Positions 1-8,837 of a stretch of 64,000 nucleotides of DNA are shown here, one piece after another. The DNA lies in the NCBI GenBank assembly GCA_905182095.1, contig CAJJAQ010000020.1, positions 1 through 64,000 of the forward strand, in the 5' to 3' direction. The notes under the pieces were generated by a model. It saw only the letters and a program-made list of their open reading frames with translations. It had not been told where the DNA came from and did no database searches. Origin of the DNA: an uncultured Pseudomonadales bacterium (GTDB lineage: Bacteria > Pseudomonadota > Gammaproteobacteria > Pseudomonadales > Azotimanducaceae). Position numbers and translations under genes: made by a program. The first letter of the stretch is position 1. Every line of letters begins with the position of its first letter.

Positions 1-150
1 CTTGGTGAAGGTTCCGGGATCCTGAAACAAATGAGCGCCACACTGGTTTGCATTTTTATCGCCCAGGAGTTTTTTCCACTTCCCAGCGCAGATACCGGCG
101 CTAAGTTACGCAAAAAAGTGGTATTAAGCCGCACCATTCCTATACCTTAG
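1..150 (+). CDS. C-terminal fragment of an unidentified protein truncated by the window edge
   Basis: Frame 1 is open from base 1 to TAG at 148-150 (LGEGSGILKQMSATLVCIFIAQEFFPLPSADTGAKLRKKVVLSRTIPIP*). The family is not clear. Confidence 0.25.
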   Translation, partial: LGEGSGILKQMSATLVCIFIAQEFFPLPSADTGAKLRKKVVLSRTIPIP

Positions 151-337
151 TACTAGGCGCCGGTAATATGGCTGCTCGGTAGTTTTGCGATTGGCGCCAT
201 CACTCTTGCTGTAATTTAGCCCGCCCATACCGTCTATATCAGTTTATAATCTCGGCCTGCGCACTTGCTGCACTGCTACTCACTAAAATGCATCGCAGTA
301 AAATTGATTAAAAGATCAAACAAAAGAAGAATTTTTT

Positions 338-940
338 ATGGATATAAAACAACGGATGCAGGCAGTACTTGCCGCTGAAGCAGCGGCAATTCAGGCCATT
401 AATGTCACCGAGGATTTCGTCACAGCGGTTGAAGTTATGCAAAACTCCAACGGCAAAATAATAGCCACGGGCATTGGCAAAGCTGGCCACATTGCAAAGA
501 AATTTGCAGCAACCCTTTGCTCGACAGCAACGCCTGCAGACTTTGTTCACCCTGCAGAAGCTGCCCACGGTGACTTAGGCATAGTTGGCAACGACGATGT
601 ACTGATCGCATTTTCTACAAGCGGCAAAAGTCGTGAAGTAATCGAAATTCTGGAGATGGCGCGACACCTGGGCGTATCCAATATTATCGGCATCACCTCC
701 CACCCAGACTCGGAATTGCGCAATCACTCAGACTTAGTCTTAGATATGGGTTTAATCGAAGAACCCTGTCCACTGGGCCTTACACCGAGTTCTTCAATGG
801 CAGTCATGCTGGCCATCAGCGATGCCATAGCCCTGGCATTAATGGAGCAGAAGGGTGTTACTAGGGAAGATTACGGCTTGCGTCATCACGGCGGGTATTT
901 AGGCCGAGCAGCTCGTACGGACAATAAATCTAGGAGCTAA
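338..940 (+). CDS. SIS-domain sugar-phosphate isomerase, KdsD-like but without CBS domains
   Basis: 200 aa; GIGKAGHIAKKFAATLCSTATPADFVHPAEAAHGDLG and STSGKSREV match the arabinose-5-phosphate isomerase SIS domain; no CBS region follows before the stop. Confidence 0.85.
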   Translation: MDIKQRMQAVLAAEAAAIQAINVTEDFVTAVEVMQNSNGKIIATGIGKAGHIAKKFAATLCSTATPADFVHPAEAAHGDLGIVGNDDVLIAFSTSGKSREVIEILEMARHLGVSNIIGITSHPDSELRNHSDLVLDMGLIEEPCPLGLTPSSSMAVMLAISDAIALALMEQKGVTREDYGLRHHGGYLGRAARTDNKSRS

Positions 941-984
941 AATTTAGTCTCTACTTGCAACGGCGCCTGCAAATCTACAGGCGC

Positions 985-1404
985 TTACTCCTGAATCATC
1001 TGAAAACGAAACCCACCTATTGCAGCATCTGCGGTAAATCCTAGGATTAGAAAAAAATCCGGGTGAGCTGTATACGGCACAGTTAGACCTCTGCCACCCT
1101 TGGACTCCGCCACACCAATGGCATGGCCCATTAACCAACGCCCAACATTTTGTCGCCGGTATTGCGCCTGCACCGCAACCATTTGCAGCACAAAATCAGT
1201 GCTAGGCTGACTATTTGCACCAACTGGGCCATGCATTGCATAACCTGCAATAATCACGTCGTTAAGTTTGGCTACCCGCAAAAATTGCGCGCTGCCTGCC
1301 GCCACGGTTTGTGCATAAATAGCCCTTAAGTCTGCAGGCAAATCTTTAGGATCTGCGCTAAAAACTTCTATATCTCGAAACCCTAGCGCCATAGTTTTTT
1401 CCAC
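985..1404 (-). CDS. GNAT-family N-acetyltransferase
   Basis: VQAQYRRQNVGRWLMGHAIGVAESKGGRGLTVPY resembles the GNAT acetyl-CoA-binding region. Confidence 0.7.
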   Translation of the reverse strand: MEKTMALGFRDIEVFSADPKDLPADLRAIYAQTVAAGSAQFLRVAKLNDVIIAGYAMHGPVGANSQPSTDFVLQMVAVQAQYRRQNVGRWLMGHAIGVAESKGGRGLTVPYTAHPDFFLILGFTADAAIGGFRFQMIQE

Positions 1405-1865
1405 CTAGATTTAATGCTTTGAACAATTGGTTTGGTTATCTGTCTACTAGCGAGCAGACTACGTGCTTTGGGTGCGCCCAAATGAGCGCGCACCAACACC
1501 TTGGCGAACAGTTGATAGTTGTCCCAAGAGTCTTCTATACCGTAGCAATCCTCGCCAAAGGTCGCTTCATAGTCAGCAGTTAGCTTTGGCAGGTAGCTGT
1601 GCAAAAAAACTAGACCACCCTCAGTTAGATCTTGCTTATTCAGTACTGCGCCATTGGCAGCAAACAACTCACTAACCTGGCCTTCTTGATAACGTACTCG
1701 CGCCAGAGTAGATTCATGTTGTTGTAAAAACTGCCTACTCAATAATTGGTGATGAAAACAGAAGGCCGTAACAAAGCCCATGGGCAACATAGCCTTATGC
1801 AGCGAACCTGCCGCTGCCATATGCTCATCTACATTGGCGTATTGCAGTGCCGAGACATCACTCAT
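1383..1865 (-). CDS. Conserved hypothetical protein, probably co-transcribed with the GNAT gene
   Basis: 160-aa ORF overlapping the GNAT start by 22 bp on the same strand. Confidence 0.6.
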   Translation of the reverse strand: MSDVSALQYANVDEHMAAAGSLHKAMLPMGFVTAFCFHHQLLSRQFLQQHESTLARVRYQEGQVSELFAANGAVLNKQDLTEGGLVFLHSYLPKLTADYEATFGEDCYGIEDSWDNYQLFAKVLVRAHLGAPKARSLLASRQITKPIVQSIKSRWKKLWR

Positions 1866-1888
1866 TTGTAATCGCTCGTCTTACAGCC

Positions 1889-2392
1889 TTACGGTGCAAA
1901 GCTTGAGCGACCGCGAATACCCCAACCTTGATCTGTCTTTTGCAAAACATACAAAGAATTGAATGATACATAGGCTTCGCCTGCTGGGTTAAAGCGCGTA
2001 AACCGAACCTTAAAATGCACTTTTTCAGAATCTGCTTGAATAGTTTCAATGCTATTCCACTCGCTGTGGTGCCAATTATTGATTCGCGCAAATTCTTCTA
2101 AATCTGTTTCAGCTACAAAGCCACTTTTCGTGGGGTTAACAGTAACGCCGCCGCTGGCTACACGAATATGCGGAAACAATAGCGTGTCCGCCCAGCGCGC
2201 AACATCTCTTGAGTTAAAAGATGCCATAAATTCATACATCACTTTCAGCGCCGCTTGCTCGGCTTCTGTTTGCCCAACAATTTGCGTAAAGGTTGGTTTA
2301 GTCTCGGCTTCTTTATGATGGCCTGCATGAACTGTGCTGACGACAAGCGTTAGTAAAGCAACGGACAATGCACTGAAAAATTTGTTCATCAT
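1889..2392 (-). CDS. Secreted SnoaL/NTF2-like protein
   Basis: Signal peptide MMNKFFSALSVALLTLVVSTVHA, then an NTF2-like pattern (MYEFMASFNSRDVARWADTLLFPHIRV). Confidence 0.6.
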   Translation of the reverse strand: MMNKFFSALSVALLTLVVSTVHAGHHKEAETKPTFTQIVGQTEAEQAALKVMYEFMASFNSRDVARWADTLLFPHIRVASGGVTVNPTKSGFVAETDLEEFARINNWHHSEWNSIETIQADSEKVHFKVRFTRFNPAGEAYVSFNSLYVLQKTDQGWGIRGRSSFAP

Positions 2393-2486
2393 ATTCTATC
2401 TCTTCTTATGTTTCTTTTTGTCTGGCTTGGTCCAAATATTAATGTCGGGACTTGGTTAGGAATTTGGCGGTGTATGCGAAACGCCG

Positions 2487-3398
2487 CTAGCGAGGCCTAT
2501 CGCCCTTAATAGTGACACGGTGCATCAGTCTATGTTGGGGCAAAAAATCATTAATCGGCTTATGTTGGGTAGAACGGTTATCCCAAATGGCCACGGTGCC
2601 GGGCTGCCAATTTAGTCGCACAGTATATTCCTCGGTGACGATATGCCGATACAAAAAGTTCAATAATTGTTCACTCTCCCGGGGCTTGAGATCTTTGATA
2701 TGACTAGTGAACAAAGCATTCACATAAATACCCTTGCGTCCGCTTTCCGGATGCGTGCGGATTAACGGGTGTTCGACAGGCGGGTTGGCGGCAATGGCAT
2801 CTGCCAAGCGCTCAGAGCCGCCGGGCTCGGCCAAACTTTCACGAAAGCCCTGACGAAAATCGTGTACCGCAACAAGGCCATCTAAAAAGCCGCGCATCTT
2901 CGCTGACAAACCATCGTAGGCAGCCGTTGCACTGGCCCACAGCGTATCGCCGCCGTGGGCTGGAATTATTTGCCCCTGCAACAAGGTGAAACTGGGAGGC
3001 ATGGGCATAAAGGTCATATCTGAATGCCACACTTCAATTTTTGACGGGTTTTCTGGGGTGCTCTCTAAAATTTGCACATCGTCAGCACCGGCAACGGTGA
3101 CATAGGCCGGGTGACCTAAGACCTCACCAAAGCGTTTGGCGAAAGATGCAAAAACCTGTGGCGTTCTGTCTTGGTCGCGAAAAAACAAAACCTCATGCTC
3201 AACAATTGCCTGACGTACCTGAGCGTAAACTGCATCAGAGTCCGCGATTTCTGACAGTGCTACACCAGATACATGAGCACCTAGCGCGCCTGCCGCTTTC
3301 AGTGTGTTTATTTGCTTTGCCACTTTACCCTCTGCTTTGATCCGCACCGACTCAGATTGTAACCAAGCCAAGGTGTAATGAGCAGTAATAATCGCCAA
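2487..3398 (-). CDS. TauD/TfdA-family Fe(II)/2-oxoglutarate dioxygenase
   Basis: EVWHSDMTFMPMPPSFTLLQG (HxD) and AIWDNRSTQHKPINDF motifs. The true start may be internal. Confidence 0.88.
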   Translation of the reverse strand: MAIITAHYTLAWLQSESVRIKAEGKVAKQINTLKAAGALGAHVSGVALSEIADSDAVYAQVRQAIVEHEVLFFRDQDRTPQVFASFAKRFGEVLGHPAYVTVAGADDVQILESTPENPSKIEVWHSDMTFMPMPPSFTLLQGQIIPAHGGDTLWASATAAYDGLSAKMRGFLDGLVAVHDFRQGFRESLAEPGGSERLADAIAANPPVEHPLIRTHPESGRKGIYVNALFTSHIKDLKPRESEQLLNFLYRHIVTEEYTVRLNWQPGTVAIWDNRSTQHKPINDFLPQHRLMHRVTIKGDRPR

Positions 3399-3486
3399 GT
3401 GGAAGGGTGGCGGGAGGTTATCCGGGGGTGACTAAAATAGCCTTTCACCTATGATGGGTACTTATAACTAAACCGAGTCAGTCTGC

Positions 3487-4026
3487 ATGGGTAGATATCG
3501 CCCCCCAGAAGCGCCTAAAACAGCGGTAATCACACCTGCGGGATTCGCCCTGCTCCAAGAGGAAATGAATTTTCTTTGGAAAGTGAAGAGGCCCGAGGTC
3601 ACACGCAAAGTCTCGGAAGCAGCAGCCCAAGGCGATCGCTCGGAAAACGCAGACTACATTTACGGCAAACGACAGTTGGCGGAAATTGACCGTCGAATTC
3701 GCTACCTAGATAAACGCATGGCGGAATTACAAATAGTAGACCGGCCACCCAGCCGCACCGACAGGGTGTATTTCGGGGCTTGGGTAACACTTGAGGGCGA
3801 TTCCCCAATAACGGTCAAATATCGGCTGGTGGGACCGGACGAAATAGATACAAAAAAAGAGTACATCAGCGTAGATGCGCCCATGGCCAAGTTACTACTA
3901 GGCAAGGGAGTTGGCGACGAGGTGACCATTGCACAATCTACCGGCACCACGCGCATTCTCAGCTTTGCCGATCAGCAGGTACTCAATCGTTATGAAATTA
4001 TTGCCATAGACTATGAGCAAAGCTAA
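3487..4026 (+). CDS. greB: Transcription elongation factor GreB
   Basis: LLQEEMNFLWKVKRPEVTRKVSEAAAQGDRSENADYIYGKRQLAEIDRRIRYL is a Gre coiled coil; C-terminal FKBP-like Gre domain. Confidence 0.93.
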   Translation: MGRYRPPEAPKTAVITPAGFALLQEEMNFLWKVKRPEVTRKVSEAAAQGDRSENADYIYGKRQLAEIDRRIRYLDKRMAELQIVDRPPSRTDRVYFGAWVTLEGDSPITVKYRLVGPDEIDTKKEYISVDAPMAKLLLGKGVGDEVTIAQSTGTTRILSFADQQVLNRYEIIAIDYEQS

Positions 4027-4114
4027 TTAGATTATATTGGTTCGACCATTTAACTCGACCACAAATACTTTGACCTGCGTATAGCTTATGAATGTTTAAT
4101 ATTGAGTCTTAGTT

Positions 4115-4795
4115 ATGAATAAAATCACTTCAAGATCTTCTTTTAAAATCATAGGTTTTACTGCAATTGGCCTTATCGTTATTAGCACCGGTTTACTGGC
4201 CAATCACCACGGTGGCAAACACCAGCGCGGACCGTTAGTCATAGACGAGGTTGTTGAACGCATGAAATCCCATGGTTCGAAGCAATTCCTTGCGGCAGAC
4301 ATAAATCAAGACGGCCTAATCTCCTTAGCTGAATTTGAACAACACAAACCCCGACAGGGCTTGAAGGGCCGAAATCACTCCGCAAGCACAAATGAGGGCG
4401 CCGCAAGCCAAGAAAACCAACACCCTCGCCAAGGCGGAAAAATGCGCGGGCACCGCGGAGCAATGGGTCGTTTTATGTTTGCCGGCGTTGACCGCAAAGA
4501 CATGCGTGCGCAGGTAGAATTAGAAATGTTTGCCCTACTAGATGCCGACAAAGATGGCACCATCAGCGATGCAGAGTACAAGGCGGCGAATAAGAGAGAA
4601 AACAAACACCTTGCGCGTAAGCGCGTGATGTTCAAGCTACTGGATACAAATGCAGACGGCCGGTTGGCACAAGAAGAAATGCCGAATTCTGAAAAAATAC
4701 TCCGCGCCTTAGACACCAATAGTGATGGTGTTGTAGATCGTGCGGAAATGTCCAAATTGCGAGAGCAGCGGAAAGCCGCACAGCGCGCGAGTTAA
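4115..4795 (+). CDS. Secreted EF-hand calcium-binding protein
   Basis: Signal/TM N-terminus and several EF loops: DINQDGLISLAEF, DADKDGTISDAEY, DTNADGRLAQEEM, DTNSDGVVDRAEM. Confidence 0.88.
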   Translation: MNKITSRSSFKIIGFTAIGLIVISTGLLANHHGGKHQRGPLVIDEVVERMKSHGSKQFLAADINQDGLISLAEFEQHKPRQGLKGRNHSASTNEGAASQENQHPRQGGKMRGHRGAMGRFMFAGVDRKDMRAQVELEMFALLDADKDGTISDAEYKAANKRENKHLARKRVMFKLLDTNADGRLAQEEMPNSEKILRALDTNSDGVVDRAEMSKLREQRKAAQRAS

Positions 4796-4837
4796 TAAAA
4801 TCAGCTCGCTAAGCAAAATTCAGGAACCCTGTCGTAG

Positions 4838-5407
4838 GTGACGCATTTGTCCGACGATCAACTCATGCTAAAAGTGGCCAGCCATTGTGCTGGCTCTTTT
4901 ACTGAATTAGTCAGACGTCACATTGACGCCCTGCACGCTTACGCCTACAGGCTCAGCGGCAACCCGAGTTTAGCTGACGACTTAGTACAAGAAACCTGGG
5001 TCAAAGTTTGGACTCACGCAAGCAGCTACAAAGCGGGCAAGGTTAAACTCAGCACTTGGCTGCACAGGATTTTGCATAACAAATTTATCGACCATGTGCG
5101 CAAGCAGCGCAAGTTTTCCAAGTCCGAAGACTATGCAAATCAACAATTACAAGCACCAGCGAGCTTTGAGCCTGAACAGCAAAATGAATGGCGAGAAAGC
5201 GCCGATGAATTTACTCAGCTCCTTGCCCAGATACCCCAGGCTCAACGCGGGGCATTGTTATTGGTCCACCGCCAAGGCTTTTCCATTGCCGAGACCGCAG
5301 AAATACTCAATATCAGTAGTAGCGCAGCACAATCGCTTTTGGCACGTGGTCGCAGGGCAGTACGCAATGTCGAAATACATACGAGAAGACGAAACCATGA
5401 ACATTGA
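4838..5407 (+). CDS. ECF-type RNA polymerase sigma factor
   Basis: Region 2 (LADDLVQETWVKVW) and region 4 (GFSIAETAEILNISSSAAQSLLARGRRAV). Confidence 0.92.
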   Translation: MTHLSDDQLMLKVASHCAGSFTELVRRHIDALHAYAYRLSGNPSLADDLVQETWVKVWTHASSYKAGKVKLSTWLHRILHNKFIDHVRKQRKFSKSEDYANQQLQAPASFEPEQQNEWRESADEFTQLLAQIPQAQRGALLLVHRQGFSIAETAEILNISSSAAQSLLARGRRAVRNVEIHTRRRNHEH

Positions 5408-5897
5408 TCAGTTTTTGCACAAGCTAGACAGCCTTGGAGGGGATCTGGATCAATGGCCAGATGCCGAAGAAAAAACACAGGCCAATGAGCTGATGCGCTC
5501 GTCAGACGAGGCGCGGCAAGCATTTGTATCAGCACAAAGAATGGAGACCCTATTTGCGCAAGATATGCATAAGGCGCCCGCGCACTTGCTCAATGCCATC
5601 TATGAGATTACCCAGCAAACTAACCCGGTATTTGTCAGCGATAAAGGTTCCCGCCAGTTCAGCTTGTGGATGCCTCGAGACCTGTGGCCTACGGCTATTG
5701 CAGCGGTTATTCCATTGATCATTAGCTTTGCGGTGGGCTTAGGTTTTGGCTTGCAGCCCACCGCAACAAATTCTAACTCGCCTGAATATGCGGATATCAA
5801 TTCGTGGGTTTACGCTGACTCACTGGCCCAAAGCTCAATTGAGATTTCAGCCTTTTTTCCAGCAGCTGAAGAAGGATTAGATAATGATGCGACATAA
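5397..5897 (+). CDS. Putative membrane anti-sigma factor
   Basis: ATG at 5397 overlaps the sigma-factor stop (5405-5407). MNIDQFLHKLDSLGGDLDQWP..., single TM (LWPTAIAAVIPLIISFAVGLGFGL). The 5094 start of the ORF track is an artefact inside the sigma gene. Confidence 0.7.
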   Translation: MNIDQFLHKLDSLGGDLDQWPDAEEKTQANELMRSSDEARQAFVSAQRMETLFAQDMHKAPAHLLNAIYEITQQTNPVFVSDKGSRQFSLWMPRDLWPTAIAAVIPLIISFAVGLGFGLQPTATNSNSPEYADINSWVYADSLAQSSIEISAFFPAAEEGLDNDAT

Positions 5898-6348
5898 AAT
5901 TTTGCTCGGTGCGTTGGTTATTTCCATGGCGATAAATCTTGCGGTGCTGGGTTTTGCTGTTGCACGAATGATTCATGAACCACCCCAGCTGGGCAGTCAA
6001 ATTCATATTTCACCGCGCTGGGCACATCATTTGCCCGACGAACGCAGAAAGGAATTGCGACCACTGCTCAAAGAACAGTTTCAGCGCTCAAGAGCCCAGC
6101 GACCAATGCTCAGAGACAAACACAAGGCGGTGAAAAGTGCCTTAGCTGCAGATAACTTCAGCGACAAAGCGCTAACCCAGGCACTCCTAGAACTGCGTAT
6201 TGCGCTGCAAGCCAGTCAGAGTCAAAGTCATGCGGACTTTAGCCTATTCGTTCAGGAACTAAGCACTGGCGAGCGCAAAGACCTAGCGGAACAACTGACC
6301 CAAAGAGGACGTCGCGGCGATCATTCTGCGCCTCGACATGATCGATAA
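5884..6348 (+). CDS. Membrane-anchored periplasmic heavy-metal sensor-like protein (Spy/CpxP/CnrX-like helical)
   Basis: N-terminal TM then LPDERRKELRPLLKEQFQRSRAQRPMLRDKHKAVKSALAADNFSDKALTQAL; overlaps the previous ORF. Confidence 0.72.
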   Translation: MMRHKILLGALVISMAINLAVLGFAVARMIHEPPQLGSQIHISPRWAHHLPDERRKELRPLLKEQFQRSRAQRPMLRDKHKAVKSALAADNFSDKALTQALLELRIALQASQSQSHADFSLFVQELSTGERKDLAEQLTQRGRRGDHSAPRHDR

Positions 6349-6523
6349 TTCAGCCCACTAACCCGCAGAAAACCCGCCCAACGAATATTTAGGCGTCGCC
6401 ATTGCTCGCCTCAAAGACATCTGCCACATATGCATGAATACACAAAGCCCTAGCCGGTTCTTGCCTGCAATATGTGCTAAATTATCGCCGCTTTTTAATC
6501 CATAATCCTAACGAGAGAATTTA

Positions 6524-7141
6524 ATGTCTGATTACACTACTGACGGGCAACGCGTCAGCTATGGCCTAGGTCATCAAATGGGCCAGCAGATGATGGAGAA
6601 CCCGTTTGACGGACTCGAAGTTTCAGCAGTTATTACTGGTCTGCAAGATGCAATAAATAGCATTGACTGTCCGATCAAGGACGAAGATATGCGTGCTGCA
6701 TTTGCTGCCATCAACGAACAAATGCAAGCCAAGCAGGCAGAAGAAGCCAAATCCAAATCTGCTGAAGGTGACAAATTCCTAACCGACAACGCCGCGCGTG
6801 ATGAAGTGACCACTACTGAATCAGGACTGCAATACGAAGTGCTAACCACCGGTGAAGGCGAGATTCCAACCGCAGCTGCGACAGTGCGTACTCATTATCA
6901 CGGCACCTTGATAGACGGCACCGTATTTGACAGTTCTTATGATCGTGGCGAGCCAACTGAATTTCCAGTAGGTGGCGTAATTGCCGGTTGGACTGAAGCA
7001 CTACAAATGATGACGGTAGGTTCTAAGTGGCGTTTGACTGTGCCTTACGCATTGGCTTACGGAGAGCAAGGTGCAGGTGGTGTAATTGGACCGTTCGCAA
7101 CATTGATCTTTGATATTGAATTGCTGGATATAGTGAGCTAG
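6524..7141 (+). CDS. FKBP-type peptidyl-prolyl cis-trans isomerase (FklB/Mip-like)
   Basis: N-terminal dimerisation region (VSYGLGHQMGQQM), FKBP domain (VRTHYHGTLIDGTVFDSSYDRGEPTEFPVGGVIAGWTEALQMM). Confidence 0.92.
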   Translation: MSDYTTDGQRVSYGLGHQMGQQMMENPFDGLEVSAVITGLQDAINSIDCPIKDEDMRAAFAAINEQMQAKQAEEAKSKSAEGDKFLTDNAARDEVTTTESGLQYEVLTTGEGEIPTAAATVRTHYHGTLIDGTVFDSSYDRGEPTEFPVGGVIAGWTEALQMMTVGSKWRLTVPYALAYGEQGAGGVIGPFATLIFDIELLDIVS

Positions 7142-7163
7142 CTGCAAAAGCACAACGAAAGCT

Positions 7164-7194
7164 GCTGCTGAAGTAGGCCACCTACTTCAGTAGC
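7164..7194. terminator. Stem-loop 3' of the FKBP gene
   Basis: GCTGCTGAAGTAGG-cca-CCTACTTCAGTAGC, 13/14 bp paired; no strong U-tract. Confidence 0.5.
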
Positions 7195-7377
7195 TCTTGC
7201 CTTGCAGTTCTCTAAAGTACTTTCCTGCCCTTTGTTCCTTCTCGCTTCTCGCTTCACAACTTCTCTTTGCAGCTCTTTGCAGTTCTAGGTGGCGCCAAAT
7301 AACCCGGCCGCAAAAACCCCTAGTTCCTCAAACGAGAGTAAATGCCTGAGCATCAAACCTGAACGTCAAAGCACGCG

Positions 7378-8004
7378 CTAAGCGCTCGTTTGTTTGCTGT
7401 ACCGATGTTGTGCTTGCAAGGTATACCTAGGCTTTTTAGTAAGTGTGCGCTCACTCATATTTTTTGTAATGGCAGCAAGTTGATCTACCTCTGACAACTG
7501 CGGCAACCCTAAAGCCATTAATCCCTGCACCAGTGATGCCCAGTCATAGCTATTAAGGCGCGTGTTAAACTGGCGCTGCCCCAGCAAGGCGCGAAGTACA
7601 ATTAGCCCCGCCTCTTGCAAATTTTGCTGAGCATTAGTCGCGCTTTCGCGACTAACGTGGACCCCACGTTCTTTGCTGAGTGCTTTTCCCGCGACGTTAT
7701 CTACCTCTTTCGTTATCGTTGTTTGTCTACTCTTTTGATCCGCAGACAAAGCAAAGTGATCAACCAAAAACGCTTTTGCGCCAACAGAAAGTATGTCTGC
7801 GCAATCTACCAAAAGGCAAACCTGGGTGTGTAATACCCCTCGATACAAGCCCTCTTTATTGTCGAAGTAATGGTAGATCATGCGCTTATTAACGCCAGCA
7901 ACGGCAGCAACTTCATCCACACGCAAACCTTCCGCGCCTTTGCTCAGCAATAATTGCGTCGCTGTAGCCACAAGTTTGAGGCGGGTTTGTTCTGGGTTAC
8001 GCAT
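7378..8004 (-). CDS. TetR-family transcriptional regulator
   Basis: N-terminal HTH: LLLSKGAEGLRVDEVAAVAGVNKRMIYHYFDNKEGLYRGVL. Confidence 0.9.
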   Translation of the reverse strand: MRNPEQTRLKLVATATQLLLSKGAEGLRVDEVAAVAGVNKRMIYHYFDNKEGLYRGVLHTQVCLLVDCADILSVGAKAFLVDHFALSADQKSRQTTITKEVDNVAGKALSKERGVHVSRESATNAQQNLQEAGLIVLRALLGQRQFNTRLNSYDWASLVQGLMALGLPQLSEVDQLAAITKNMSERTLTKKPRYTLQAQHRYSKQTSA

Positions 8005-8126
8005 AGTTTCTACTCAGACACTTAAGTATCTATTTAGTTACTTACAGTAATAACAGTTTGGGCAAAAAATTACATCCTTCGCGTAAAAATGTGCCGCAGC
8101 AGTAAAAATAGCCAGAACGACGCATT

Positions 8127-8148
8127 AAAGTAACCATGCAGTTACTTT
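8127..8148. promoter_or_regulatory. 22-bp palindrome upstream of the tetR-type gene, candidate operator
   Basis: AAAGTAAC-CATGCA-GTTACTTT perfect inverted repeat. Confidence 0.4.
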
Positions 8149-8200
8149 TAGAAGGCCATGAAGGGTACAGGCCCTAGTACAGGCTTAGTACAGTCGCAAT

Positions 8201-8692
8201 TTAAGTAGCAAATAGCCCAGTTTGATCTTTTTCTAACGCCAGCAAATGCCGTTTTGCATCTAGACCGCCACCAAACCCCGTTAAAGCGCCATTGCTACCA
8301 ATAACCCGATGGCAGGGAATAATGATTGCGATTGGATTACTGCCATTTGCAGTACCCACAGCCCTTACCGCTTTCGGGTTACCTATTTGCTCGGCAATGT
8401 CTTTGTAACTGCAAACCTCACCGTAAGGAATGGTTTGCAGGGCCTGCAACACCTGACTCTGGAAAGGCGTGGACTGAGGCTTTAGCTCTAAATCGAAATC
8501 GCGGCGGGTACCCGCAAAATACTCTTCCAACTGTTTGCTTGCTTCGGCAAAGCACGCGGCGTTTTCGACCCAGGATGGATCTGCACCACGCGCCTTACTG
8601 CCGGTAGAAAAGTACAGGCCCGTTAATACTTGACCGTCACCGCACAGGGTCAATTGGCCAATAGGGCTTGGCACCTGAGTGTAATAAATCAT
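8201..8692 (-). CDS. ogt: Methylated-DNA--protein-cysteine methyltransferase
   Basis: Active-site motif IIIPCHRVIGSNGALTGFGGGLDAKRHLLALE. Confidence 0.95.
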   Translation of the reverse strand: MIYYTQVPSPIGQLTLCGDGQVLTGLYFSTGSKARGADPSWVENAACFAEASKQLEEYFAGTRRDFDLELKPQSTPFQSQVLQALQTIPYGEVCSYKDIAEQIGNPKAVRAVGTANGSNPIAIIIPCHRVIGSNGALTGFGGGLDAKRHLLALEKDQTGLFAT

Positions 8693-8837
8693 TTCATGAC
8701 CTCCGTTTGGATACGCAACTAATTAGGGTGGGCACTAGGCCCCATTCTTACGACGCTAAACCGCTCACTTGAACTGACTAAAAACTTTCTTTGAATTGAG
8801 GGCTGGTCTTTATCGCCCCGTCTTTATCGCTTGGCCT

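Noticed and set aside
5094-5396. Upstream extension of the putative anti-sigma ORF
   Set aside because: Lies out of frame inside the sigma-factor gene; ATG 5397 overlapping the sigma stop is the sensible start.
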